From positions 4,400,001-4,464,000 of the forward strand of contig NZ_CP130886.1 of the NCBI RefSeq assembly GCF_030622045.1: 64,000 nucleotides of DNA, in the 5' to 3' direction. Under the pieces are notes generated by a model that made no database searches, was not told the DNA's origin, and worked only from the letters and a program-made list of their open reading frames with translations. Source of the stretch: Planctellipticum variicoloris. GTDB lineage: Bacteria; Planctomycetota; Planctomycetia; Planctomycetales; Planctomycetaceae. Positions 1 through 7,820 of this stretch are shown piece after piece. Each line of letters begins with the position of its first letter. Position 1 is the first letter of the stretch. The position numbers and the translations under genes were made by a program.

Positions 1-1252
1 CTCCCGCGACGTCGCGCGGATTCATCGCGGCGATCTGCAGCGACAGCGATAACTGCCGAGGCGTCAGCGGCCGGGTTGCGGCGACTGCGAACCACTCCGG
101 ATCGGGAGCATCTCCTTCGCCCTGCCAGACACTCTCACGGGCATATGCCTCGCTGAGGACAATCCCGCGAATCAGCCGGCGGAGGTCATACCCATGCGTC
201 ACCAGATCTCGTTCGAGCCAGTCCAGCAGTTCAGGATGCGACGCCGGGTTCTCGGAATGCATCTGGTCCACCGGATGCACCAGCCCCCGCCCCATCAGGC
301 GATCCCAGATCCGGTTCACGATCGACCGGGCGAAGAACCGCTGATTCTCATCGCGCAAGGCCACGTCCACGAGCTGACGCAGCCGGCTGAACTCCGGTTC
401 CGGCGGCAACCCCTGGTCGTCTTTCTGCTGCAGGTTGCGGACGAGCTCGTCCTCCGCCTTGTTCTGCTCGGCCGTCCGGTCCAGCGCCGGCTCATCGACG
501 ACCGTCCCGGTCAGGAACATCACCTTCGCCGGCTTCTCCAGCCCGGCCGTCGTTTTGAACTTCACGTCGCCGCTCGCCCGCTCGCCCACATGCCGGGAAC
601 GAGTTACGTACAGACGGTTGAAGAACGACGCCAGGCCGAAATAATGATCCTGCTTCCAGTCGTCCACGAGAGGATGGTCGTGACACTTGGCGCAACTGAT
701 CGCCACTCCGAAAAACAGCCGGCTGGTTTCGTTGGTGACGTCATCCAGCTCCGTCGCCCGCGACCGCAGGTACTGCGTCGCTCCGCGGACGGCCGGGTCG
801 TCTTCCTTGCCGATGAGCATTTCGGAAAACATCCGGTCCCACGGCCGGTTCTCCTGACACGCCCGCAACAGATACTGCCGCCATTCGTCGGAACTTTTCC
901 CATCCGGCAGCAGCAGCACATCCAGTTCGTTCCGCAGGTGAAATGCCGCATCGGGGCTGGCCAGCAGCCGGTCGACCGTGGCGACCGGTCGTTCCGAGGG
1001 AGACAGAGCCTGAAACGCTTCAGACTCGGCCAGCGTCGGCACCCGCCCCGCCAGATCGAGCGACCAGCGGCGCAACAACGTCTGACCATCGGCCCGCGGA
1101 GCCGCGGCGAGTTGCCGCTCAACCAGCGTCGCCCGGATGTAATGATCAATCGCTCCCTCGACAGTCGAATCGGCCGGCAGGAGATCGCCGGCAGCCGCGT
1201 TCCACGGAGAGGCCAGACCGGCGACAACGATCAGGATCGGCAGGCAGCGCAT
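1..1252 (-). CDS. DUF1549/DUF1553 planctomycete secreted protein (3' part outside window)
   Basis: The minus-strand frame is open from an ATG at 1252 to the left edge, so the C-terminus is missing. The product starts with a clear signal peptide (MRCLPILIVVAGLASPW, then Asn-Ala-Ala-Ala). A DUF1549-type region follows, with the heme-like motif SCAKCHDHP. A DUF1553-type region then contains FARSIVNRIWDRLMGRGLV and HPELLDWLERDL. These two domains define the large planctomycete family (PSCyt2/PSD1), usually encoded beside DUF1501 proteins, whose biochemical role is unknown. Unlike the copy at 39012 there is no N-terminal PSCyt1 CxxCH domain, because DUF1549 begins right after the signal peptide. 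The family call is firm; the function is unknown. Confidence 0.9.
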   Translation of the reverse strand, partial: MRCLPILIVVAGLASPWNAAAGDLLPADSTVEGAIDHYIRATLVERQLAAAPRADGQTLLRRWSLDLAGRVPTLAESEAFQALSPSERPVATVDRLLASPDAAFHLRNELDVLLLPDGKSSDEWRQYLLRACQENRPWDRMFSEMLIGKEDDPAVRGATQYLRSRATELDDVTNETSRLFFGVAISCAKCHDHPLVDDWKQDHYFGLASFFNRLYVTRSRHVGERASGDVKFKTTAGLEKPAKVMFLTGTVVDEPALDRTAEQNKAEDELVRNLQQKDDQGLPPEPEFSRLRQLVDVALRDENQRFFARSIVNRIWDRLMGRGLVHPVDQMHSENPASHPELLDWLERDLVTHGYDLRRLIRGIVLSEAYARESVWQGEGDAPDPEWFAVAATRPLTPRQLSLSLQIAAMNPRDVAG

Positions 1253-1641
1253 GGAGATCCGGATCTCCTCTCGGGCAGGAAGCTGGCAGGGAACGACGCG
1301 CGCGGAAGGCCCGCAAGATACCACATCGACCAGCATCACTCAAACATTTGTTGATCTGTTGTGAAATCCGCCTCCGACCGATCTGGACTTGCAGCCAGTC
1401 CGCCACATGTTTCGCAGAACCTGTACAAACACGACGATGCCGGAATTCTGCCTGAACCCACTCCTTTGCGTAGACCGATTTCTGGCCCGGCCCGCTGTTC
1501 GGCGGCCGCTGAAAATGCCTTAGGAAATGGGGAATTTTCTTGAGAATCCACTCCCCGCGGGTAGGATGACGATCAGAGCGGGTCGGAATACCCGGTCTGG
1601 CTCTTTGTCAATTCGGTGCCCGTTGCGGTGGAGGAGAGATC

Positions 1642-1824
1642 GTGAACGCCATGATGCTGGAGCAGCCTTACTCTCAAGCCGTCGACCCTGTCGAGGAAAT
1701 GCGACTCCGGACCTGGGCTCGGCAGCATTACCTGCCGGCCGAACAACGCAACGACGGCCTCCACCCCATTGTGCTCGACGAAATGACCCGCAGGGATCGG
1801 GAAGTCGAGCGAAAACCACGATAA
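1642..1824 (+). CDS. Small conserved-looking hypothetical protein
   Basis: The ORF encodes 60 residues. It starts at GTG 1642 behind a strong Shine-Dalgarno (GGAGGAGAG at about 1629-1638) and is followed by an intrinsic terminator. The product is hydrophilic and charged, with a core LRTWARQHYLPAEQR followed by LHPIVLDEMTRRDRE. There is no signal peptide or membrane segment. The ribosome site, the high GC at third codon positions and the terminator support a real gene. I cannot assign a function. Confidence 0.65.
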   Translation: MNAMMLEQPYSQAVDPVEEMRLRTWARQHYLPAEQRNDGLHPIVLDEMTRRDREVERKPR

Positions 1825-1856
1825 CCAGTCGCCCAACGGGTATGGCATCAATCACA

Positions 1857-1896
1857 AAAGGCCGCGGAGAACTTGTCTCCGCGGCCTTTGTTTTTT
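1857..1896 (+). terminator. Intrinsic terminator between convergent genes
   Basis: A perfect hairpin pairs GCCGCGGAGA (1861-1870) with TCTCCGCGGC (1876-1885) over a 5-nt loop. AAAG and CTTT extend the stem, and six T residues follow at 1891-1896. It ends the small plus-strand gene at 1642-1824. The A-rich left flank could also end transcription of the converging minus-strand gene at 1922. Confidence 0.85.
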
Positions 1897-1921
1897 GCCT
1901 TAGCACCGAGTCCTGCCGGAC

Positions 1922-2575
1922 TCAGCGACGCGACGAGCCGTTCTGCAGCTTGTCGTCGCTGACCGCCTGCCGGGGAGCGGCCCCCGACTGCGGGGAACTG
2001 CCCCGCACCGGAGCGCCAGCCGTACTCGCTGCAGGCGCGGGGTCCGTGCTCGGAGCATTCCAGTTGGCCACTGACCAGTGCGGATAGGTCAGCACGACGC
2101 TCCCTCCCAGATCATCGAGCGCCTCGCGCATCGTCTTGGCCGTGAGCCCCTCATTCAGGATGACTCGCTGCAGCACGAACCGGCGATTGGCCGGAATCCA
2201 GGCGAAGAACTTTCCTTTGCCCAGCTTATCGTTGTCCGACAGGATCCGCAGCAACGCCGTCCGCGGCACGTCGGCCGCCGACTTGGGCAGCTCATCCAGC
2301 CAGGCCATGATCCAGACCGACGTTCCGTCCGCACTCAACACGGCAGACATCGACAGGTTCCACTCGTCGTTCTCGACGGTGGACTTGAAGACGAAGTCGT
2401 AACGCTTCTCGTTCAGCTTGGCGTCGATCCCCATCGATTTGAGCAGCGTCCCCAGCGACTCGTCGCTGAGCTGCCCCTTCTTGTCCTGAGCCTGGGCGAC
2501 GCCCAGCACGGCCGGGGCGCTCACTGCCGCCAGCGCTGCACCCATGACCGCCCGCCGACTCACTTGATTCGCCAT
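1922..2575 (-). CDS. Exported YbjN-like protein with Tat-type signal
   Basis: The start is ATG 2575, preceded by AAGGAGTG; the frame extends upstream but without a better ribosome site. Residues 1-30 are a twin-arginine-like export signal (SRRAVMGAALAAVSAPAVLG). The mature part has a single alpha/beta domain of about 140 residues. Alternating strands such as WNLSMSAVLSADGTSVWIM and one long helix recall the YbjN/type-III-chaperone fold. The tail (about 180-217) is low-complexity, rich in Pro, Ala and Ser. It lies downstream of trpC and the NUDIX-like gene on the same strand, about 160 bp away, so co-transcription is possible but unproven. The fold resemblance is an inference by eye and the function is unknown. 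Confidence 0.7.
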   Translation of the reverse strand: MANQVSRRAVMGAALAAVSAPAVLGVAQAQDKKGQLSDESLGTLLKSMGIDAKLNEKRYDFVFKSTVENDEWNLSMSAVLSADGTSVWIMAWLDELPKSAADVPRTALLRILSDNDKLGKGKFFAWIPANRRFVLQRVILNEGLTAKTMREALDDLGGSVVLTYPHWSVANWNAPSTDPAPAASTAGAPVRGSSPQSGAAPRQAVSDDKLQNGSSRR

Positions 2576-2733
2576 CGCTCGACACTCCTTTGTCGGACCC
2601 AGCCGGAGCCGAAATTCCGCGGAACCGAATTCTGACAACAGGGTCGGACCGCGGCGTCCATGCTTCGAACGCGACGCGCATCACTTCCCGCAGGCTCTCG
2701 CCGCGACATCCTTGCGACGACAGCCCCATATCC

Positions 2734-3345
2734 TCACGATTTCCCGCCGAACAGGTGCTGCAGGCAGATTTGCGACCAGGTTTCGAACTGGTCCAGCTCG
2801 GCCAGCAACTTTTCGGGCGGGGCAAACTCAGTCTCTAGAATCGACTCTTCCCGCGGGCGAACTTTGGCCGACTCCAGATCAAAAATGTGAACAATCCCCA
2901 GATGCACCCGACCGACCGGCGACTCATCGTCGTTAATCAGGCCCACGCACTCGTCGTGAAACGCCGAGTCCAGAAAGATCTCCTCGTCAATTTCACGATG
3001 CATCGCCTCCAGATATCGCCGATCGCCGGTCAGCCGGTCGGTCGACGAAATATGCCCGCCAATCCCCACCGACCGCTTGCTATGCAGCCGCCCTTCCCCG
3101 CCCGCCTTGCCGCGACGGTAGCTCAGAATCTCCCCGTTGCAACGAAACAGGCAGTACGGAATGAGCTGCTTGTGCGTCGGATCGTCTTCCGCCGACGAAC
3201 GCGGCAGAAACAGCGTATGCGCCGGATCCAGCAGCACCTTCAGATACCGGTCCACATCCGGCGTGAAACCCTGAAAGTGCCCGATGCCGTGAAACAGAGG
3301 CGTCGGCACGCACAGCACGTGCTCGACAGGTGGAGGAGTCGTCAT
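2734..3345 (-). CDS. NUDIX-hydrolase-like protein
   Basis: The product has 203 residues and no export signal. The central region reads VGIGGHISSTDRL, then a helix EAMHREIDEEIFLD, followed by strand GRVHLGIVHIFDL. That order matches a NUDIX box (Gly-x5-Glu-x7-Arg-Glu-x-x-Glu-Glu) with a longer loop after GGH. NUDIX enzymes hydrolyse nucleoside diphosphates linked to another group; the substrate here cannot be read from sequence. ATG 3345 has GAGGGAAAC upstream and is preferred to a TTG 21 bp earlier. The gene follows trpC after about 100 bp that hold a degenerate 7-bp repeat. Confidence 0.75.
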   Translation of the reverse strand: MTTPPPVEHVLCVPTPLFHGIGHFQGFTPDVDRYLKVLLDPAHTLFLPRSSAEDDPTHKQLIPYCLFRCNGEILSYRRGKAGGEGRLHSKRSVGIGGHISSTDRLTGDRRYLEAMHREIDEEIFLDSAFHDECVGLINDDESPVGRVHLGIVHIFDLESAKVRPREESILETEFAPPEKLLAELDQFETWSQICLQHLFGGKS

Positions 3346-3444
3346 GAACCAGTTTCCCTCAGGCAATCGGCAATCCGATCCCCGTTTCGAATCTTGAGTT
3401 GTGAATTTCGTGCTTTTTTGGATTTCGGATTTCGGATTTTGTGC

Positions 3445-4236
3445 TTACCCAATGAGCTCCCGAACCGCCGCCCCGATATCCGCCGACCGCATCAGCGTCT
3501 CACCCACCAGGATCGCCCCGACGCCGTGCGACCGCAGTCGCTCGACATCGCCCCGGGTCTTGATGCCGCTCTCGCTGACCAGCAGCGTTCCAACCGGCAC
3601 GCGAGGCTGAATCCGCAGCGTCTGATCCAGATCGGTCACAAACGACCGGAGATCCCGGTTGTTGACTCCCACCAGCGGCGGATTGAGCGGCAGCACGCGG
3701 TCCAGATTTTGAGGATCGTAGATCTCGATCAGGGCCGTCATCCCCAGTGCGGTCGTCGCCTCATACAGCTCGCGCAACTGCCGGTCGTCGAGGCACTCGG
3801 CGATCAGCAGAACCGCATCGGCCCCCGCCGCCCGAGCCTCCAGCACCTGGTACGGATCGATCAGAAAATCCTTCCGCAGCACCGGAATCCCCACCGCCTG
3901 TCGGACAGCCCGCAGAAAATCCAGATGCCCCTGAAAGAATTTCTCGTCGGTCAGCACGCTCAGGCAGGACGCCCCGGCCGCCTCATAGGCACGGGCGATC
4001 TGCACCGGATCAAAATCGGCCCGGATGATCCCCGCCGAGGGAGACGCCTTTTTGACTTCCGCAATCAGCCCGATTGTCGGCGCCGCCCGCAGCGCGGCGA
4101 CAAAGTCCCGCACGCGGGGCGCAGCAGCAATCTGCCGCTTCAGTTCATCAACCGGCCGGGCCGACTTCGCAGCCGCGACTTCGGTCAGTTTATGAGCCAC
4201 GATCCGGGCAAGGACGTTATCAGCGGCAACGGTCAT
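3445..4236 (-). CDS. trpC: Indole-3-glycerol phosphate synthase
   Basis: TrpC closes the indole ring of tryptophan: CdRP is decarboxylated and cyclised to indole-3-glycerol phosphate in the cytoplasm. The 263-residue product has the usual length of the monofunctional TIM-barrel enzyme. Visible family motifs are IGLIAEVKKASPSAG (phosphate/substrate loop with catalytic Lys), LSVLTDEKFFQG, VLRKDFLIDPYQV, ADAVLLIAECL, VGVNNRDL and LLVSESGI near the C-terminus. No other trp gene lies nearby, so this is a stand-alone trpC. Its 5' side abuts a 13-copy array of a 7-bp repeat that ends about 15 bp from the ATG, so the promoter must lie within or beyond the repeat. Confidence 0.97.
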   Translation of the reverse strand: MTVAADNVLARIVAHKLTEVAAAKSARPVDELKRQIAAAPRVRDFVAALRAAPTIGLIAEVKKASPSAGIIRADFDPVQIARAYEAAGASCLSVLTDEKFFQGHLDFLRAVRQAVGIPVLRKDFLIDPYQVLEARAAGADAVLLIAECLDDRQLRELYEATTALGMTALIEIYDPQNLDRVLPLNPPLVGVNNRDLRSFVTDLDQTLRIQPRVPVGTLLVSESGIKTRGDVERLRSHGVGAILVGETLMRSADIGAAVRELIG

Positions 4237-4251
4237 CGGCTCTTCTGTCCG

Positions 4252-4342
4252 GCGATAAGCGATAAGCGATAAGCGATAAGCGATAAGCGATAAGCGATAA
4301 GCGATAAGCGATAAGCGATAAGCGATAAGCGATAAGCGATAA
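4252..4342 (+). repeat. Tandem heptamer array (gcgataa) x13
   Basis: Thirteen uninterrupted copies of GCGATAA (91 bp) lie between trpC and the divergent CPBP protease gene. It is one of several 7-bp-period arrays in this window and lies in the 5' region of trpC, where copy-number change could alter expression. Confidence 0.97.
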
Positions 4343-4474
4343 CCGTTCGGACCACTCTGGCTTTAAGCTCCGAGCTTCCCGGCTTTCCGCTGTCCAGCAT
4401 CTTAACCTCCCGGCGGCGCAGCCGGAATGACGCCGGGCCGGATAGAATCGGTCCCGCCCCCGGAAGGAACTTGC

Positions 4475-5290
4475 GTGCCCGTATTATTCGCCGATGCGCC
4501 GTCCATGATGCCCGCCGTTCTCCTCGTCACCACCCTGCTGGGAGGGAGCGTCATGGCCTGGAGCTGGCTGATTGCCGGCGGCACGCAGACGGAGCCCGCT
4601 GACAACGCAACCCCTGAATCCCCACCTGTCTGGTCTCTCTGGCCGCTGGCGATCACAGCGGCCTGGCTGGCGATGACCGCCGCGGGAGCCATTTTTGCGA
4701 ATTCTCAACCCGATCGGCCTCCGGCCACCGCCGGGGACGTTGCCGCCAATGCCGCCATCGGCGCGGGGCTGATCGCTTTCCTGCTGATGCTGCTGCATGC
4801 CACAGAAGCTCGCGGCCTTGTTCCGTTCGGCATTTCTCTCCGCCAGTGGCCGCGGCAACTGGCGCTGGGCGTCTTCGGACTGCTGCTGGCGATCGGCCCG
4901 GTGACGGTCTCGCTCGCAGCGACAGCCGCCTGGCGTTCCCAGGAGACGCAGCACTCGTTTCTGCAACTGCTGGCCAGTCAGCCGCCGCTGGAAGTGCTGC
5001 TACTGATGCTCTTTACGGTCTGCGTGATCGCCCCGCTCTCCGAGGAACTGCTGTTCCGAGTGATCCTGCAGGGCTGGCTCCGCAGCCGGCTGGCCCGCTG
5101 GCCGGCGATCCTGCTGACCGCCGCCCTGTTCGCCCTGATCCACGGCTGGCGCGACAGCCTGCCCCTGCTCCCGCTGGCCCTGATTCTCGGCTGGCTCTTC
5201 GACCGCCACCACAGCTACCTGGCCGTCGTCGCCACCCACAGCCTGTTCAACGGAGTCATGCTGACCCTGGCCCTGCTGACCAGATCATAA
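4475..5290 (+). CDS. CPBP-family intramembrane metalloprotease
   Basis: The product is a 271-residue polytopic membrane protein. The three CPBP (Abi/Rce1-like) motifs are present: EExxxR as SEELLFR (Glu190, Glu191, Arg195), FxxxH as FALIH (219-223) and HxxxN as HSLFN (255-259). They form the metal-binding active site inside the membrane. About eight hydrophobic segments are visible. GTG 4475 was chosen because GGAAGGA sits 7 bp upstream; an in-frame ATG at 4427 lacks a ribosome site. CPBP proteases cleave prenylated or other membrane proteins and some act in bacteriocin immunity; the substrate here is unknown. Confidence 0.9.
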   Translation: MPVLFADAPSMMPAVLLVTTLLGGSVMAWSWLIAGGTQTEPADNATPESPPVWSLWPLAITAAWLAMTAAGAIFANSQPDRPPATAGDVAANAAIGAGLIAFLLMLLHATEARGLVPFGISLRQWPRQLALGVFGLLLAIGPVTVSLAATAAWRSQETQHSFLQLLASQPPLEVLLLMLFTVCVIAPLSEELLFRVILQGWLRSRLARWPAILLTAALFALIHGWRDSLPLLPLALILGWLFDRHHSYLAVVATHSLFNGVMLTLALLTRS

Positions 5291-5324
5291 GCCGGCACGG
5301 TCGGACACGGCTGGCCCGACTCCT

Positions 5325-5359
5325 CACCAGCCACTACCCACTCGCCACTTCTTCCGCCT
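5325..5359. repeat. Short degenerate heptamer repeat
   Basis: Read on the plus strand in steps of seven from 5325, the units are tcaccag, ccactac, ccactcg, ccacttc and ttccgcc. The complement (gtggcga, gtgggta, gtggctg) resembles the repeat at 15217-15251. It lies between two convergent genes. Confidence 0.6.
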
Positions 5360-7286
5360 ACTTGGCCGCCACCGGCGTCTTGTAGCCCGGAGCGGCCAGG
5401 AACGTCACGATTCCCTTGCCGTCCTCAATGTTCCAGATCCGGATCTCTCCGTCGTGGCTGCCGCTGACGACTCGCTTGCTCGCCGGGTGGGCGGAGACCG
5501 AATAGACCCAGTCGGTATGCCCCGGAAAGGCCCGCACCACGGCTCCGTCGGCCAGCTTGTGCAGTCTGACCTGCTTGTCAGAGCAGCCGCTGAAGATCGT
5601 CCCGTCGGGCTGGACCACGATCCGGAAGACTTCACCGCCGAAGCCGCCGATTTCGCGAACCTGCTTGCCATCGGCCGGGTTCCAGGTCCGGATCCGGTTG
5701 TCCCGGCCGCTGGTTGCGACTTGTGCTCCGTCGGGTGAGAAAGCCACGCCGAAAACCGGCTGCTGATGCGTGTTGAACGTCGTCTGGCTTTCCCCTGTCG
5801 TGCTGTTGAAGACTTTGGAGGTCTTGTCCCGGCTGGCTGTCGCCAGCAGCTTGCCGTCCGGCGACCAGGCAACGTCCATCACCCAGTCGGCGTGGTCTTC
5901 GACCTGGAGCTGTTGCTTTCGCGTCGCCACGTCGAACACTCGGACAGATCGGTCGGCGCAGGCCGCGGCCAGTCGTGTTCCATCCGGGCTGAACGCACAG
6001 GCAAAGACTTCGTCGTCGGTCGTGAAGAAGTCAGCCAGCAAGGCTCCGTCAGCGACATTGAACAACTTCACTTCACCGAGCTGACCGGGCGTGCCAGCGG
6101 CAACTGCGATCTGCGCGCCGTCGGCCGTAAATCGAATGTCGTGCGGACGTTCGGCCAGATTCGTGATCCGCCGGACGAGCGCCCCGTCGGCCGCGTTCCA
6201 CAGAATGACTTCGCGGTAACCCGAACTGGCGACCAGATTTCCGTCCGGGCTGAAGGCCACTGCCATGATCGGGACCGGCACGCGGTAACTTTCAGGCGGG
6301 TTCGGCTGCACGGGCTTCGGAATGATCGTGATCAGCATCGCCGAGGGGCTCAGCCCCGCGTCCAGCGTCGCGCCGGTCTCAATCCACTTCTTAATCAACG
6401 CGGTTTGCTCGGGAGTCAGCGGATCGGCGTCCTTGGGCATCGACCCATCGGCACACATCGAGAAGACCAGTGAATCGTCGGGCTTGCCGACAACCACGGC
6501 ATCCCCCGATTCGCCCCCCTTCATGACGTTCGCGTAGTTCTCCATATTAAACCGCCCTTTCGCCGTCCGGGCGTTGTGGCAGGCGACGCAGCGCTGGGAA
6601 AAGATCGGAGCCACCTGATTGGCGAACGAGACCAGCCGCCCCGCACCGATCAACGTCAGTTCCAGATCGCGCTGGCGGGCAATGTGCTCGGCCGTCAAGG
6701 CCGCAAAAGCCTCCTCGGCCTGCTGCAGCGGAGCAACATGAGCGGCCACTTCGGCCTCGGCGGCTTTCAGTTTCTCGGGATGAGCCGCCACGATCGCTTT
6801 GCTGCTGGCGAGCTGAGCTTCGGCGTCCGTCGCGGCTTTCTGAGCATCTTCCGCGGCCTTGGCCGCAGCAGCTAACTTGTCGGCGGCGGCTTTGGCCTTG
6901 TCCGCCAGTTCCTTTTCGTTGTCTTTGCCCTTGGCTTCTTCGGCCGCTTTCGCAGCGGCGGCCGATTCGGTTTCGGCGGCGGTTTTCGCTTCGGCGGCCT
7001 TGGTCGCCGCGTCTTTCAGGCCGGGCAGCTTTCCTTCGAGATCCTTGGCGACGACCTCGGCTTTCGAGAAGGCCAGCTTGAGATCGGTGACGGTCTGCGC
7101 GAGCTGTCTTGCCTTTTCGCGAGCTGCGTCCAAGGCCGGCTGACCGGCCGCCTTCCGAGCGCCGGCTTCGTCGGCGGCAGCCCGCTGGGCGGAGATTTTC
7201 GCTTCCAGATCGTCCTGGGCCTGAACCGGCTGCGCGGCCAGGACGGCGAGCAGACACGACGCAAAGACGGCAAGGAGTCGACGCAT
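5358..7286 (-). CDS. Secreted coiled-coil, planctomycete cytochrome c and WD40 protein
   Basis: The product has about 642 residues. A signal peptide (MRRLLAVFASCLLAVLAA) is followed by a long Ala/Lys/Glu-rich coiled coil (about 25-200). Next comes a PSCyt1-type cytochrome domain with CVACH, where a heme c would attach, and a distal Met in SMCADGSMPKDAD. The last 330 residues form a WD40 propeller, with repeats such as VMAVAFSPDGNLVASSGY and VMDVAWSPDGKLLATASRD. Planctomycetes often fuse cytochrome and propeller modules, but partner and redox role are unknown. ATG 7286 is preferred over TTG 7301 because it begins the signal peptide. The coiled coil before the heme domain is less common. Confidence 0.9.
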   Translation of the reverse strand: MRRLLAVFASCLLAVLAAQPVQAQDDLEAKISAQRAAADEAGARKAAGQPALDAAREKARQLAQTVTDLKLAFSKAEVVAKDLEGKLPGLKDAATKAAEAKTAAETESAAAAKAAEEAKGKDNEKELADKAKAAADKLAAAAKAAEDAQKAATDAEAQLASSKAIVAAHPEKLKAAEAEVAAHVAPLQQAEEAFAALTAEHIARQRDLELTLIGAGRLVSFANQVAPIFSQRCVACHNARTAKGRFNMENYANVMKGGESGDAVVVGKPDDSLVFSMCADGSMPKDADPLTPEQTALIKKWIETGATLDAGLSPSAMLITIIPKPVQPNPPESYRVPVPIMAVAFSPDGNLVASSGYREVILWNAADGALVRRITNLAERPHDIRFTADGAQIAVAAGTPGQLGEVKLFNVADGALLADFFTTDDEVFACAFSPDGTRLAAACADRSVRVFDVATRKQQLQVEDHADWVMDVAWSPDGKLLATASRDKTSKVFNSTTGESQTTFNTHQQPVFGVAFSPDGAQVATSGRDNRIRTWNPADGKQVREIGGFGGEVFRIVVQPDGTIFSGCSDKQVRLHKLADGAVVRAFPGHTDWVYSVSAHPASKRVVSGSHDGEIRIWNIEDGKGIVTFLAAPGYKTPVAAK

Positions 7287-7631
7287 GGCGGGTTCCAGCA
7301 ACGAGGAGGCGGACCGGCGGGAGGAGGGAGACCAGGCGCGGGCGGGAAAAACGTGTGGCGGAACGGAGTTCCGGCATCACACATTAGCATCACTTGATGG
7401 ATCGGCGCTGTCAAGCCGGAGGGGCGCCGACGCACGACTTCATGAAGAACCCGCGAAGTGCGATCCCGCGGAACGCCCACCCGAAGTGCGCGCAGCAAAC
7501 GACGCGGGGAACCGCCGCCTGAGCTGCGATTCCCCGTGATCTGCTCTCACCAGTCCAGCGAGTCGTGGTCACCGAACCGGATTCGAACATCGAAATGTCG
7601 AAGAACCAGAACGACCAGAGCCGGACGGCGG
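7287..7631. other. Intergenic region without recognisable gene
   Basis: This stretch separates the cytochrome/WD40 gene from the small basic ORF. Its ORFs are short, lack ribosome sites and match no family I know. The promoter of the cytochrome/WD40 gene should lie here, but I see no clear consensus. Confidence 0.5.
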
Positions 7632-7718
7632 TTACTTGCGATGGCGGATCTTGGATCGCATCTTTCGCTTCTTCCGCCCGATTTTCCGTCGGCCCCGTCC
7701 GGTCTTCTTAACGCCCAT
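7632..7718 (-). CDS. Very basic 28-residue protein, candidate small ribosomal protein
   Basis: The ORF runs from ATG 7718 to TAA 7632 and encodes 28 residues, 16 of them Lys or Arg. It begins MGVKKTGRGRRKIGRKKRK and ends with MRSKIRHRK. GGGAG lies about 10 bp before the ATG. Composition and size recall ribosomal protein bTHX and the AURKAIP1/COX24-type mini-proteins (mS38, actinobacterial bS22), which bind rRNA. The match is to general character, not to a proven family, so ribosome association is an inference. The neighbouring gene upstream on the same strand encodes an rRNA-methyltransferase-like protein. Confidence 0.65.
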   Translation of the reverse strand: MGVKKTGRGRRKIGRKKRKMRSKIRHRK

Positions 7719-7820
7719 TCCAGTCTCGCTCCCACGACTCTATTGTCTGGCGTGCAGTTATGTCCACATCCTGGCGGTCGTTGCCAGAATCCCAAGTTGT
7801 AGCACTCCCGCCCGAGAGGT

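Noticed and set aside
194..1354. 386-codon plus-strand ORF
   Set aside because: It is antisense to the DUF1549/DUF1553 gene that is open to the window edge on the minus strand.
4252..4342. CRISPR array
   Set aside because: Units are 7 bp without spacers, and no cas genes are present. The same holds for 36115-36564.
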